Positions 48,550 to 59,400 of a DNA stretch of 64,000 nucleotides are shown in pieces. Made by a program: the position numbers and the translations under genes. The stretch is from Vigna angularis (Eukaryota; Streptophyta; Magnoliopsida; Fabales; Fabaceae), in assembly GCF_016808095.1 (NCBI RefSeq), contig NC_068970.1, positions 37,234,630 to 37,298,629 of the forward strand, read 5' to 3'. The notes beneath the pieces were generated by a model, which was not told where the DNA came from, did no database searches, and saw only the letters and a program-made list of their open reading frames with translations. The stretch's first letter is position 1. Every line of letters begins with the position of its first letter.

Positions 48550-49151
48550 ACTTTCTGTATCAATGTCCGCCTTCTTGTCGCCGAGTAGGGATCGGGATGT
48601 ATGGTTTTTTTTTACCAATCCTTTTCCTACTCAATCTGTCTTACTATAACTCCACAAGCCTCGTCCGAATCAACCTACGGTTTCCCTCAACGGAATGGTC
48701 AGTTCCTTCATATAGAAGGTCTCCGACGCAGGACCCTTATTTTGAAAGCGTAAATCAAAATGTTGGTACGTAAGGTATTACGGAGAAAGGCCAGTAGTAG
48801 CATACTTACTCGGGAAATTTGGAATACATGCTGCGACCCCGGGATTCCATGACACAGTTTTCTTTTGATGTTCTCCCGTAGGGCAGATAGGATCAGGAGG
48901 CATTTGCCCCCCAGGTCCGTGTTCCCAGATCGCCTTACGCGCGTTATCTGGGAGGGATCCATGGTAATACACCAAAAGTCGAAAATGTTTATGGGAGGAG
49001 CGCAGGACCCAATAGGTTCTGGGGGAAGTTACAGTACAGATGGATGCTCAGTGATCTCGAACATCACTTACAACATTCAATGTCGAAATTTTCAATCTAA
49101 TTTGTCCTTACAGCTAACCTAGATGACAATTCAATCCAGTAACCTATGCGG
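48550..49151. other. Second part of the Pack-MULE cargo, unidentified
   Basis: GC-moderate DNA with open frames on both strands of up to 106 codons. The frame choice is unclear. The stretch 48770-49040 has coding-like composition but matches no family I recognise. It could come from a second captured locus. Confidence 0.4.
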
Positions 49152-49524
49152 CGGAGGAACGAGAGAGCTTCTCTCGCGCGCGGAGAAACGACATGGAGGG
49201 AGAAATCGACGCCGCGGCTGGCAATGGTCCCGGGTGGCGATTGGTGTCGCCGGTGACGCCTTGGACTGAGCGACTGTTCCGATGGAGGTTCTGCTCTGCA
49301 GGAGAAGACGAACGACACAAGCAACGTGGCAGAGAGTAAAGAGGCAAGCTGGCATAAGACGTGGCCTTGCCGTTTGCCACATCTACTAAAAGTTAACGCC
49401 GTCCAATTTTAAGGACTAATATTAAGAGTTTTAAAACTATGAGGACTAAAAACCATCAAAGTTTCGAATAGAGACTAAACCCAAAATCGTGTCATACTTA
49501 AAGGATGAAAAACATATTTAACCC
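49152..49524 (-). repeat. Right terminal inverted repeat of the Pack-MULE
   Basis: Reverse-complement match to 47629-48001, ending GAAAAACATATTTAACCC followed by the 9-bp duplication TTTCTTAAT. Confidence 0.92.
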
Positions 49525-49706
49525 TTTCTTAATTGAGTTATATTGTTTTGAAATACCCTGTTAAGTAGGAAGTTTTTAAATTATGGCTTATTTTGGATGA
49601 CTGTAAGCTTAACAACTTATTTGCAAGTCTACTCTAACTGTTCTCTTATATTAAAATGTGGACCTACTACATTATATTTCTATATAATCTGGGATGTTAC
49701 ACTACC

Positions 49707-50696
49707 TACAAAATAAATAAAAAATATTTACAATAAAATTATAAAATTATTTTTATTTAATTTTATAATTATAATAGTAATAATAATTTTATTATTTCTT
49801 ATTATTATGAGAAAAAAAAGTAAACATGTGATGTGTCAGAATGGATTGGAATCCATGAAATAATATGGTTTATCAAGAGTTGCGTACTAAGAACCTAACT
49901 CATTTAGGTTGAAACCGTGGTAAGTAAAATTGGTTCACCAAATCACCTAATTTTTTTAATTTATTAGTTAACAATCTTTTTTATTTGTATGATAGGTAAG
50001 ATACTTCAAAACAACAAAATATTGTAGATTTTGTATAATATTTTTTATTTATTTTGAGTTGTCTAGAGTTTAACATCATTTTTAATTGAAATTTATTTAG
50101 ATTTGAATTAAAAAAAAATATTTTTTAATTGAAAATAAATTATTTTTTAATTGAAAAAAAATTTATAATTAAGTGAATGGCTAAATCAACCTTATTAACT
50201 CATCAATCCCATAATGACTATAATCCATTTCAACAACACTAGTTTTTACTACAAAAAAAAAAAAAGAATTCGTGTAAATACAATAATAAAGAAAATAAAT
50301 TAAAATTATTATAAAAAATATGTCAACATAGTTATTTAAATCAAATATAGATCTTCATAAATTAAATTAAATAATAATTTTATACATTTTTTTTTTCATA
50401 CTTAAATGGCCAAAGTTACAACAAGATAACATTTTTTTTTCTTTTTAGAATATCCCACTAGATAACAAATGTTACACAGAAGGATAAGTGGTATGCAATA
50501 ATGTCCAAAAATTATTGATACCATTGATTTACATAATGGAAAGATGAGCAACTGTGACAACTTGAGTAGATGGTGGCTGGAAACTTGATGTTTACAGCAA
50601 TTAGAGAAAGATGAAACAATGATAGAGTTTAAAAAAATTAACAATAGCAACAAAAGGAAGAAGAATCAGTAAGTAGAAAGTGATTAAAAGATTCAC
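49707..50696. other. Intergenic DNA downstream of the SET gene
   Basis: AT-rich, with A and T runs. The 3' untranslated region of the SET gene should lie at its right edge (below 50697 on the minus strand). No other gene is seen. Confidence 0.4.
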
Positions 50697-52274
50697 TTAA
50701 TCAGCAATGCAGAGTTGCAGAAGTGTCTTCATTGCTTGCTTTTTCACTACCTTCCCAAACACTTGTTTTGCCATCTTGAAAACTTTGTCCCTCTCAACAA
50801 CTCCACCACTATTTTTCTTGAACTCCTCCATCACAAACTTAAGCAGCCTGTGATCTCCTCCAACCACATCAGTGATGCTATCAACCACAGCCTCAGCAGT
50901 AGGAATCTTCCTTCCCCACCTCTTCATGGCCCTCTCTGTCCTATAAGCCTGAGAATAAGCTTCCCAAAATGATGCCCTCAAATACCCTTTCTCCTTACCC
51001 CTTACCTTCAACCTCTTCATTTGTTCCTCCAACTTGAACACCACACCCCCCACATCCATCCCTCTCTCAAGACCAATCTCAATCTCTCTTATTTCTTGTT
51101 TCGGGAACACTTCCCCCTCAAACCTACACCTCTTGCACTTGCAATGAATACACCAATTCACAGACATCTCCTTCCTCTTGCTCAAACCACACAAAGGGTC
51201 AAAATAAGCAAAAGTCACCTCCTCCCCAGCCTTCAAATCCTTAGAAGCATGAACCACCAAGTAGTCCCCAACATGCAACCTCCTTGCATTGGGACAACAT
51301 GAGTGGTTTATCAAGGAAGGGAGCAGCCACAGGCCAACACCGTAACAATCATTGCCCCTCCTCAACACATTGGCCGAAACAGCATCCTCTGTCAGAGAAT
51401 TCACATCCAATATACCAACCAACTTAACCATATCAACATCAACCTCAACTTCACCATCCTTCTCCACATTCTCAGGTCTAAAGAGACCCACATCAGGCAC
51501 CTCAAGTTCTTCCTCATTCTCCCCACTTGACAACCTATTAATCAAACCCCTTGTTCTCGGACACTTCCCAACAAACTCAAAAACCTTGTCAATGAAATTC
51601 TTCCACATTGCCAACTGTGCATCCTCACTCAGATCCTGAACCCCTCCCATTATGATACTCCTTTCCATGGCAATTGCCTTGGTGACCAAGATCAACGACC
51701 CAGCATCAATATTCTTCGTTGCAAACAATCCTCTCCCACTGATCTCAGATCTTCTAATCTCCACGGCACCAATGTGCTCTGCAAGCTCTGGAAGCTTCCC
51801 TCGAAACCCATTTGAAACCCAATCCGAAAGATCCAAACACCCGGTTTTGGACAAAAGCTCCAAACTTTTGCACCTCTCCAAGTACCCACTTACGCTTTCA
51901 GCGTTTCCGTCTAGCGTGGCGGTTCTGAAGCACTCAAGAGCGGAAGCATACCGGTTGAGGCAGAGCAAGATCTTACCTTTGCACAAAAGGGTCTTCGAAT
52001 GCGCGGCATCGACTTCCAAAGCGTGGTCACAGTCCCGAAGGGCGCAGTGGAAGTCCTTCAACTTGGACCTCGCTTCTGCGCGATTGCACAAAGCTATGCA
52101 GAGGGATCTGCGAAGCTTTTGGTTTGGGAGAGAATGGGAGAGCGTTTGGGTGCAAAGGGTGATGAAATGGGAATAGGCTTCGATCGAGGCATTCCATTCT
52201 TCTCTGATGAAAAGCTCCGTGGCTTTGGATCTGAGTTGTTGCAACTGCTCATCTTCTTCTGCTGCCATTTCCAA
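50697..52274 (-). CDS. TPR and SET-domain protein, SMYD-like lysine methyltransferase family, intronless
   Basis: One uninterrupted frame of 525 residues. Residues about 10-135 form tetratricopeptide-like helices (ATELFIREEWNASIEAYSHF, CNRAEARSKLKDFHCALRDC, CKGKILLCLNRYASALECF). A split SET domain follows: IRRSEISGRGLFATKNIDAG at about 173-192, an insert with an acidic section around residues 250-285, then LINHSCCPNARR (321-332) containing the NHSCxPN motif and GEEVTFAYFDP (350-360). Cys residues after it (CIHCKCKRC, 375-383) form the post-SET zinc-binding group. Such proteins use S-adenosylmethionine to methylate lysines; the substrate is unknown. The order TPR then SET resembles Arabidopsis At1g33400-type proteins (from memory). 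The start could be the first Met or the Met two codons later. No break is seen. Confidence 0.9.
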   Translation of the reverse strand: MEMAAEEDEQLQQLRSKATELFIREEWNASIEAYSHFITLCTQTLSHSLPNQKLRRSLCIALCNRAEARSKLKDFHCALRDCDHALEVDAAHSKTLLCKGKILLCLNRYASALECFRTATLDGNAESVSGYLERCKSLELLSKTGCLDLSDWVSNGFRGKLPELAEHIGAVEIRRSEISGRGLFATKNIDAGSLILVTKAIAMERSIIMGGVQDLSEDAQLAMWKNFIDKVFEFVGKCPRTRGLINRLSSGENEEELEVPDVGLFRPENVEKDGEVEVDVDMVKLVGILDVNSLTEDAVSANVLRRGNDCYGVGLWLLPSLINHSCCPNARRLHVGDYLVVHASKDLKAGEEVTFAYFDPLCGLSKRKEMSVNWCIHCKCKRCRFEGEVFPKQEIREIEIGLERGMDVGGVVFKLEEQMKRLKVRGKEKGYLRASFWEAYSQAYRTERAMKRWGRKIPTAEAVVDSITDVVGGDHRLLKFVMEEFKKNSGGVVERDKVFKMAKQVFGKVVKKQAMKTLLQLCIAD

Positions 52275-52760
52275 CTCCGGCTTTTTGGTCTATCAACAGC
52301 AACCCTTTGGCATCTCTTTTCAAATGGAGTTCCCTGTTTCAAAATTTTCCCCAGTGTAACGGTCGTTTAATTTCACTTATTCTTTTTCTCTTTTTCTTTT
52401 CACTCTTTAGCGTTTGACGTTGAAAAATGCAAACCAACCCCTCATGATTCGTGAATATTAATTTAGTTTAGGAAAATGATAGATTGAATATTAAATTTTT
52501 ATAACTTTTTACACAGTGGCATATAATTTCATTTTTTAATTTCTTTTTTAAACATTCCACGTTGAAAATAGGAGAGTAGAGTGAGAGAAACACATTCATT
52601 TAAAAATTAAAGTATTTTAAGTTTTTCGAAGAACCTCCCTTAAACCCTCTCTTTTTCTTACTGTGAAGACTCTTGTTAGTGTTTGATGGTTAGATACTCA
52701 TATTAAATAATAATACTTCATTATAATTTCTTTAACTACTTACAACATATTTATTATTCG
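52275..52760. other. Upstream region of the SET gene
   Basis: Promoter and 5' leader side of the minus-strand SET gene; no convincing TATA box was located. AT-rich DNA follows to the LTR remnant at 52761. Confidence 0.4.
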
Positions 52761-53090
52761 TGTTAGATATATTATTTTTATTTTTTATTATTAGTTAATT
52801 TGTTATTAATTTTTTTTTATATTTCAAATTTAATCCACGTTTCTTTTATTATAATAAGTATATATTCAATTTAAGAGAGATAATTACCTACATAGTTTTC
52901 ACTGTATTAACATGGTATCGAGATTTAAGATTCTTTTAAAAAAAATATTTTTGTTACCTGAAACAGATATTTTCACTAAGTTTTTTATGGATTATATTAG
53001 TAAAAAGCTTGGTACATACTATTTGTATGCACTAGCTTGAGGAAGAATGTTAAATATATTAGTTTTATCTTTTATTTGTTTACATCCTAG
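52761..53090 (+). mobile_element. Old, shrunken relative of the small LTR element at 10864
   Basis: The left part (52761-52912) starts TGTTAGATATATTATTTTTA and ends TTTTCACTGTATTAACA, clearly like the 160-bp LTR at 10864. TGGTATCGAG follows, a damaged primer-binding site. A short interior of about 135 bp ends with GCTTGAGGAAGAA, a damaged polypurine tract. A partial right LTR then starts at 53048 (TGTTAAATATATTAG) and loses similarity near 53090. Nearly all of the interior is deleted. Confidence 0.7.
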
Positions 53091-53846
53091 GTTTTTGTTT
53101 TTGGTTCGTTGTGTAGAGTTTTCGTCCTTATCGTGTCCTGTTCTAAATTCCCTTACGAAACAAGGAGAAAGACACGTCAAAGTTTGAAATTTATAGTTTG
53201 ATCTCTACCGTATTTGTTGCTTGAATCACTACCAAAAGTAGGAGAAATGTGCCTATGCCATTATTGTCACCGTTGTCTGTTTTGTCTCCATCTCCTTTCT
53301 TAAAAGTGCCTTTTGATGGCCAACTTCAAGGGTGCTCGAACAACCATACTCTAGATGCAGTCAGTGGAAACAAAAACTCAAAGTAATGGTGTAGTGGAAA
53401 ATGAGAGAATGGTGAAGCAAGAGATGAAGAATGGTGCGTGTATGGTGCTAATGGATCATACAACCAACCTGACTAAGGAAGGAAGCTAGAGAGGACTGAA
53501 AAGGACCTAGGGTGACACTCAAGTAAGAAAGAAGCTGGAATAATCTCAACAAAGCTTCAAAAGTGGCTAATACAAAGAGTGATGAATTTATAGTGAATTC
53601 AGGCCCCTTGCACGAGTAACAACCATAGTTGATCATCTGCTACACCCCACAGATCATAAGATAATTGGAAGCATGTTTCTAATGTGTTTATACACATATA
53701 CACAAGGCATTAAAAATGTGGCCCTTCTAGAGTATCATTGGCGTTGGGCGCAACTCTCTTGTGTTGGGTGCATGCAGTCCATAATGTTAAATGTGAAGAG
53801 CATGTGTCTTTCGTTAGGCGACTCTCTGCTTGCGTTGAGAGATCCT
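53091..53846. other. Non-coding DNA, possible retroelement debris
   Basis: Phrases such as GTTGGGCGCAACTCTCTTG and GTTAGGCGACTCTCTGC (53740-53840) look like the repeated motifs of an LTR, but no ends are defined. The last five bases before 53847 are ATCCT, the left target duplication of the next solo LTR. Confidence 0.4.
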
Positions 53847-55192
53847 TGATAACAGTTGAAAAACTGTTATTTTTATACTTAATTTTGATAATCAATCAAC
53901 CCTTTTTGACTTAGAAACTTGCTTTAACTCATGTTTTTGCTTTATTTTTGTGAATAAGAGAGTTGAAGGTGAATTTAACAGTTTTTTGCTAGATTCCTTT
54001 GATTTTGTAGGTTAGTGGAATGATTTGAAAGAAGAGTTAAAGTACCGAATGGTTGGAATGCAGAAAAGTCAACCAGAAAAGTCGATCAATCAACCAGAAT
54101 GCAGAAAAGTTAACCAGAGTGCAGAAAAAGTTGCGTTGAGCGGAAATTACCGTTGAGCGCTAATTTTCAGGTGCCGAAATCACCGCTGAGGGGAAAATCA
54201 GCAGCTGAGGGGCAAAAATAGAAGACACGCACTTACCGCTCAGCGGTAAATACCGCTGAGAGCCATTTTTATGGGCTTGGGCTTACTTTTCTATAATTTT
54301 TAGAATACTATATAAGGTTTTAGTCGACCTAGGTTAGACATCTTTGGCTGGAACGAAGCAGAAACACACTCTTTCACCCCTTGGAGGAGGATTTTGGATG
54401 CCACAGCTCCTTTCTCACCTTTCTAGGGTTTTATCTTTCACTCCTTCATTGTATGTCATCTAGTTTCACCATGAATATGGTGAACTAAACCTTTATTGTT
54501 GTTGGGGGAATCAATGTAATCCTTTAAAGCTCTCATGTATTGAATTTGTTCTTCAAGATCTTTTAAAGATACATGCTTTCTTTCATTAATTGTTAGGGTT
54601 TTTCCTCTTTGCTCTAAGCTTGCATTGTTTAACTCATTCGATGTCATGATTATTGATTTTGTCGATATGGACACATACGGGGAAATATAGATCTGGGGAA
54701 TCTCTCTCAATAGTAGTATAAACCTAGACATAGGAGTATGATGGTTGGTTGGCTTTAAGCTTCTGTGCTTTATAATGCATGAGTAATTGCTAGGGAGACA
54801 AGACATTGTAAACTAGTGATTATGATTAGGTTTTCTTCGCCGAGACATCAGGTTTAAGGTAATTTAGAAAGTGGCATTAACAATTAATGAAGAAAGATGA
54901 ATTCTAGAATACATGAGAGTGGATAGGATGAAATTGATAAACCTCAACAACATATTCATTCATATATTTCATACCACGTGTTCTATTTCTTCTTGCCCAT
55001 TGATCAATACATGCATTCATATTTACTTTTCAGTATTTTGCATTTAAAATTTACAAGAATTGGTTATACAAGTCTTAAATAATCAACAAATCACATAACT
55101 GTCTAGGTTGTGAATTCTTTGGGAGAACGATACTTGGTCTTACCAATTTTATTACTTGATACAATTCGGTTACACTTGTCGAGGGTTAAACA
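53847..55192 (+). repeat. Solo LTR of a retrotransposon, perfect target duplication
   Basis: 1346 bp from TGATAACAGTTGAAA to GAGGGTTAAACA, flanked by ATCCT on both sides (53842-53846 and 55193-55197). A TATA box (CTATATAAGG) lies near 54309. A cluster of ACCGCTGAGCGG / GTTGAGCGG type motifs lies at 54125-54260. No internal retrotransposon sequence is next to it, so it arose by recombination between the two LTRs of a former full element. The only longer open frame (54456-54806, minus) is opposite to the promoter and probably chance. Confidence 0.85.
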
Positions 55193-55828
55193 ATCCTCTG
55201 ATTGCCAACTTAGCTTGATGTGTAAGGACCTTTTAGCCTTTAGTTTCTCATCCTCTAGTTTTTCTTGCTGTCTATCATTCCTCCACTAAGAGGTCCATTG
55301 ATGGGCTCTATTTCATCACTTTTTATTCCCTTCGTTGTTTTTTTTTTCTTCGTTGGTACCAAGTAAGTGATGAGAAATCCCTAAAAGGTTAAGGTTTATG
55401 GTGAAATGTTAGGTCTTTGATCGTAGCTAGATCAATGAATTTTTGGTGTGGGTCCTTTTATTATATTCTTAGTGGCTAGTTGCAAATCAGAATGTATTAA
55501 AAAGATAATTGAAAACCAATTGAATGGGTTGGGCCCGAGAAAAAATTGGGTTAGTCACATTAATTAAATCAACTTGAAAAAAAAGTTAGCATAATATTTA
55601 TGAATTGATAAATTCTCAAATAATACCTTTAATTACTTGTATGATCACAAGTTTAGGGTTCCTATTTTCTTAAAAGTTGTTTGTTGAGACTTATGATGAA
55701 ATTTAAAAATAAGTATTGCATATCTAGATGCTATTAAACAAGGGGAAAATATTCTCCAAGCTATGATAGATAATGCTCTTATGTGTGAAAGGGCAAGAAT
55801 GATAATTGAAACTTCATTTCTCAAAATT

Positions 55829-56085
55829 TTGTAGACACTTTGCGTTTGAATCTTGCATTGAAGAACATATACACAACAAAGAATATTGAAGAAAACTGTG
55901 TATTTTATGACAAGTGTAATTGGATTAATGTCCTTATGCTTCTTTTGTTAGGAACTTTATCATGAACCACTTAATGAGATTGATCATTTTTAATATTTTT
56001 TTACTATTGAAGTTTGTTGTTGTAGACACATGTTTTCCATTTGTCATAATGATTATGTTAAAATTTAAATTTTTAATACATTTTT
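55829..56085 (+). pseudogene. hAT-family transposase fragment
   Basis: One frame reads VDTLRLNLALKNIYTTKNIE, followed by CVFYDKCNWI, then after a frame change FVRNFIMNHLMRLIIFN and a degraded continuation. The order H-x-L-N-L-A-L-K-N-I ... C-x-W-I ... F-I-x-N-H-x-M-R-L is typical of plant hAT transposases of the DUF659-containing type. Upstream 55450-55828 and downstream to about 56180 may be part of the same relic but cannot be aligned by eye. No terminal repeats are identified. Confidence 0.6.
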
Positions 56086-56189
56086 TTCAATCCATTTTTG
56101 TTTGCAAAAGAATGAAATCCTCAATAGATATAATGATGTGACAAGGCCGAAGATTTTAAAGACTTATTTTGAATTATACATTGTAGGAC

Positions 56190-56194
<5 letters not shown>

Positions 56195-56236
<42 letters not shown>
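56195..56236. repeat. TA dinucleotide microsatellite
   Basis: About 21 uninterrupted TA units. The 101-codon frame at 56102-56407 runs through it as a Tyr-Ile repeat and is not a gene. Confidence 0.95.
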
Positions 56237-56239
<3 letters not shown>

Positions 56240-56409
56240 CTTTTTTCTCTTACTATTTATTACATTACACTTTCCATATGTTTTATTTTTAATAATTTAT
56301 TTCATTTCAATAATAATAAATTGGGTTTATTATACATATTTGCTTTAATGTTAGTATTTTCAGTTCATCTAACTTTCCATCGTTTTAACTATAACTTTTA
56401 TTTATAGAT

Positions 56410-59400
56410 ATTATATTTTAATAATTCTTATTTAATTTAATTACATATTTTCAAGGCTTCAAAATGGACATATGGTTTGCTAGGTTTGAAGCTCTCTTCT
56501 ATGTTTTATGATTTTTTTTTTGAAGATGAGACATATTTAATGAAATTTTGTAAATAAACAACGTGGATTAGATTTTGTGTTTATTAGCTTAAACTTTTTG
56601 AAATTAGAGCTTTATGATTAGATCCATTTTTCTTTCCGTTTTCAAAGCCTATACAAATCCTAAATATACTCTTAATTTAGAGACAAAAATCATTTATTAA
56701 ATTTAAGAGTTTTAGTTTTTCTTTTTTCCTATTTTTTTCTCATTTTTTTTTTGTTTTTTTAATTATTCTTTATTGTGTTTTGTGTTCTTTATCCATGAAA
56801 AACTAAATATTTAAGGATCAATTTATGAATTCAAGATCAAGCAAATTGAATAGTTTTTCATTTATTATTTTTCAATTTAATTTGTACACAAATAATATTA
56901 AAAAGTGAATTTAGTCAACATGTATCCTCTAACAATTAATTTATGTGCTTTATAAGTTATTGAAATAAAAGATTTTGATCTTTTACTGATGTTTTTTTAA
57001 TCTTATGAGAGGAAAATAAATTTAAGAACATGTTTGACTCCTTTCTTTGACTTAAAAAACAAATCAAATATTGTTGTTAGATTCTAATTTTCTTTTTTGT
57101 TCGTTTCTTTCTCCATTCTTGTCACTTTGTTTCCTTTCTTAGAAGAACAATATAGCATAATCATCTCCTAACCCAAGTCAAGCCAAATCCTCTAAGAAAT
57201 TAAGATTGTGTTTGTTTAGGGTCATTTTACTGTTTACTAATATTAGCGTGGACAGATTAACAATTACATTTATGTTTGTCTCAAGTTATTTAGAAGTAAT
57301 AAGGAAAAGAGATGATTTTTTTCATCTTCTCAATGCAATAGAGATTTGAAAGTATTTAGCGTGAAAAATTATTCTTATTCCTGAAAAAACATGCATGAAA
57401 ACTATATACACTATCATATGATGGAATTGATTCCAAGAAAAAAGAGAATCGATTCCAGAAAAAACTTATATTAGTTTTAATAATAATAATAAAGTAAAAA
57501 AATAATATTATTAAATAATAATTATTATTATAAAGTTACTTACTTTATCTAGTTTCTCTACTAATATTCCTTACCTCCAGTATCTTGTGTTTTCTCTACG
57601 TAAAGTCTTGAAGTAGATTCTTTGTTCCTTCTTAACCTCCTCTAAATTATTGATTCATGCACTCATAATTTTTTTTTATCGTTTCTCCATCAATAAAGAA
57701 TTTCTATAATATGGTTCAAACCTCCTTGACTGAGGATTACTCTTAAAGTTTTGTCAAAAATGTTTTCATGCTCTGATATATAAAAAACTATGAATTGCTA
57801 TATTTTCTCGTTACGTATTTATAGGCAACACTTTAGACATTGCCCACTTCCTTTGATAAACGGCTTTTGCTTCCTGCATCCCACAATTTCTTTGAACACC
57901 CCCTCATATTCAAAATAACTATTTTATTCTCTTTAAAAGTGATTTCCGAAATTTTCAGAAAACAATTTCCAAAATGTAATTTTCATAACGTATTAAACAT
58001 ATTCTAGAATTAGTTTTCGAAATGAGATTTTTAAAACAAATTTTATCAAATACATATCTTCTGAAATAAATTTTCCTAAATACTCCTATAAAAATATGTT
58101 TCGGATTTTCTTTTTTGGAGCACATAAAATATTTTCGGGAAAGAATATTTTGGGACAAGTTTTTTTTTTTTTTCCCCTTCATTCCTCTTTTCTTGGGTAA
58201 TGATGGAAGCGGTAATAATGATCGTAACGGTGTCGACCCTGATTGATGTGAAGGGTGTTTAAATCTTTTCCGTATAAATTCAAATATTTATTTCTCTAAT
58301 CCAGAAATCTTCCATAGCCCATTTCCACTTTCTTTGATTATTTTCTTTTCAGGGATTTATTCAATTGAGAAAAAGAAACTCGTTTTCGGAAATACTTATC
58401 TGATTTAATCTCCACATGACATCTTATAAAAGCATCGGATATAACCGAAACACTTATAATCGGATTTTCATATTCGATAAGCACATGTTCGATTTTATTT
58501 ATTCTAAATTAGTTTTATTAATTTTAATAAATTCATGCATTTAAATTTATATCAATTAAAAATTATATAATTACGTTATAAACTCTTATATAAATTTTAA
58601 AATAAATATAAATTGATATAACAATAATTAATTTATAAGGAATATAATTTTAACATTAAAGAGGAGAAAAGATAATCAGATGTGCAATTCAAATGGGTGG
58701 TACAGGATTTCTTAATACATGAAAGGAGGTGCAGGGTGGGTACAGAGGTGTAATCAATGTTGGAGAGAGAAAAAACTAATAAAAATAAAATTAATAAATA
58801 ATCACTTAATTAATTAAGGATATTTTTTAAAATTGAAGGTGTAGGATGAGATGGTGGAACTGAAAATAAAAATATAGTCCAATGTCACTCCAATACACAC
58901 GACCCAAAAAATAAAGAAAATAATGCTATCTACACCCGATCTTTTTCTCTTGGTACTCCACAGTTTTTTTCTTTCAAAACTACCCCTTATCCATTGTTCC
59001 ATTCTTTCACCCCCTCATCATACTGTACTTTTTATGCACTCCCTTGTGTTTCACATTTCCATTTCCCATCCCTTTTAGTCCTACCTATTTAACGGTCAGC
59101 GTTGGTGTTGAATATAGGAGGTATCATAAAATTATGTGATTAAATTTATTAAACTCTCAATTCAACCCACTAATTCAGAAGATTAATGATGGCTTAACTC
59201 ATTGATATTTAAGATATATATTCAAACAATTTCATCTTGAAAAGTAATTAAAAAAAGTTAAAGTACTGGCATATAAAGGCAATAGTGACTTGTTATTTTT
59301 TTTTTTTTTTTCTGAAAGGCATGTGTGAACACGCAACCAAATAATTGTGCACGAAACTTGGTGATAGATGTGGTGGACCTGTTAGTCACGCACATAGATA

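Larger units (their letters stand above)
47629..49524. mobile_element. Pack-MULE: non-autonomous Mutator-like element with captured DNA
   Basis: Both ends start GGGTTAAATATGTTTTTC, reading inward. Inverted repeats of about 373 bp (47629-48001 and 49152-49524) match closely, including the GC-rich inner part ending CTCTCTCGTTCCTCCG. TTTCTTAAT lies directly outside each end (47620-47628 and 49525-49533), a perfect 9-bp target duplication as Mutator elements make. The 1150-bp centre has no MuDR-type transposase; part of it looks like host exon DNA. Because the flanks join into one continuous LTR-like sequence, the insertion is younger than that LTR. Confidence 0.92.
45268..49701 (+). repeat. Probable solo LTR (gypsy-like), interrupted by a Mutator-like element
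   Basis: The segment runs from TGCAAAAGACTGG (45268) to GGGATGTTACA (49701). TTACC precedes it (45263-45267) and CTACC follows (49702-49706), a near-perfect 5-bp target duplication. After removing the 1896-bp Mutator-like insertion and its 9-bp duplication, the LTR would be about 2.5 kb, a plausible gypsy LTR length. It contains a leader-like CT-rich section (45410-45500), a region dense in CGCTATGCGA motifs, and a triple tandem repeat. No gag or pol is adjacent, hence solo. The limits rest on the TG...CA ends and the imperfect duplication. Confidence 0.5.

Noticed and set aside
50715..52370. Plus-strand open frames of 75-174 codons
   Set aside because: Shadows of the 525-residue SET-domain gene on the other strand.
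54456..54806. 116-codon minus-strand frame
   Set aside because: Lies inside the solo LTR, opposite to its TATA box; no known domain.
56102..56407. 101-codon frame with Tyr-Ile repeats
   Set aside because: It crosses a TA microsatellite and has no further support.
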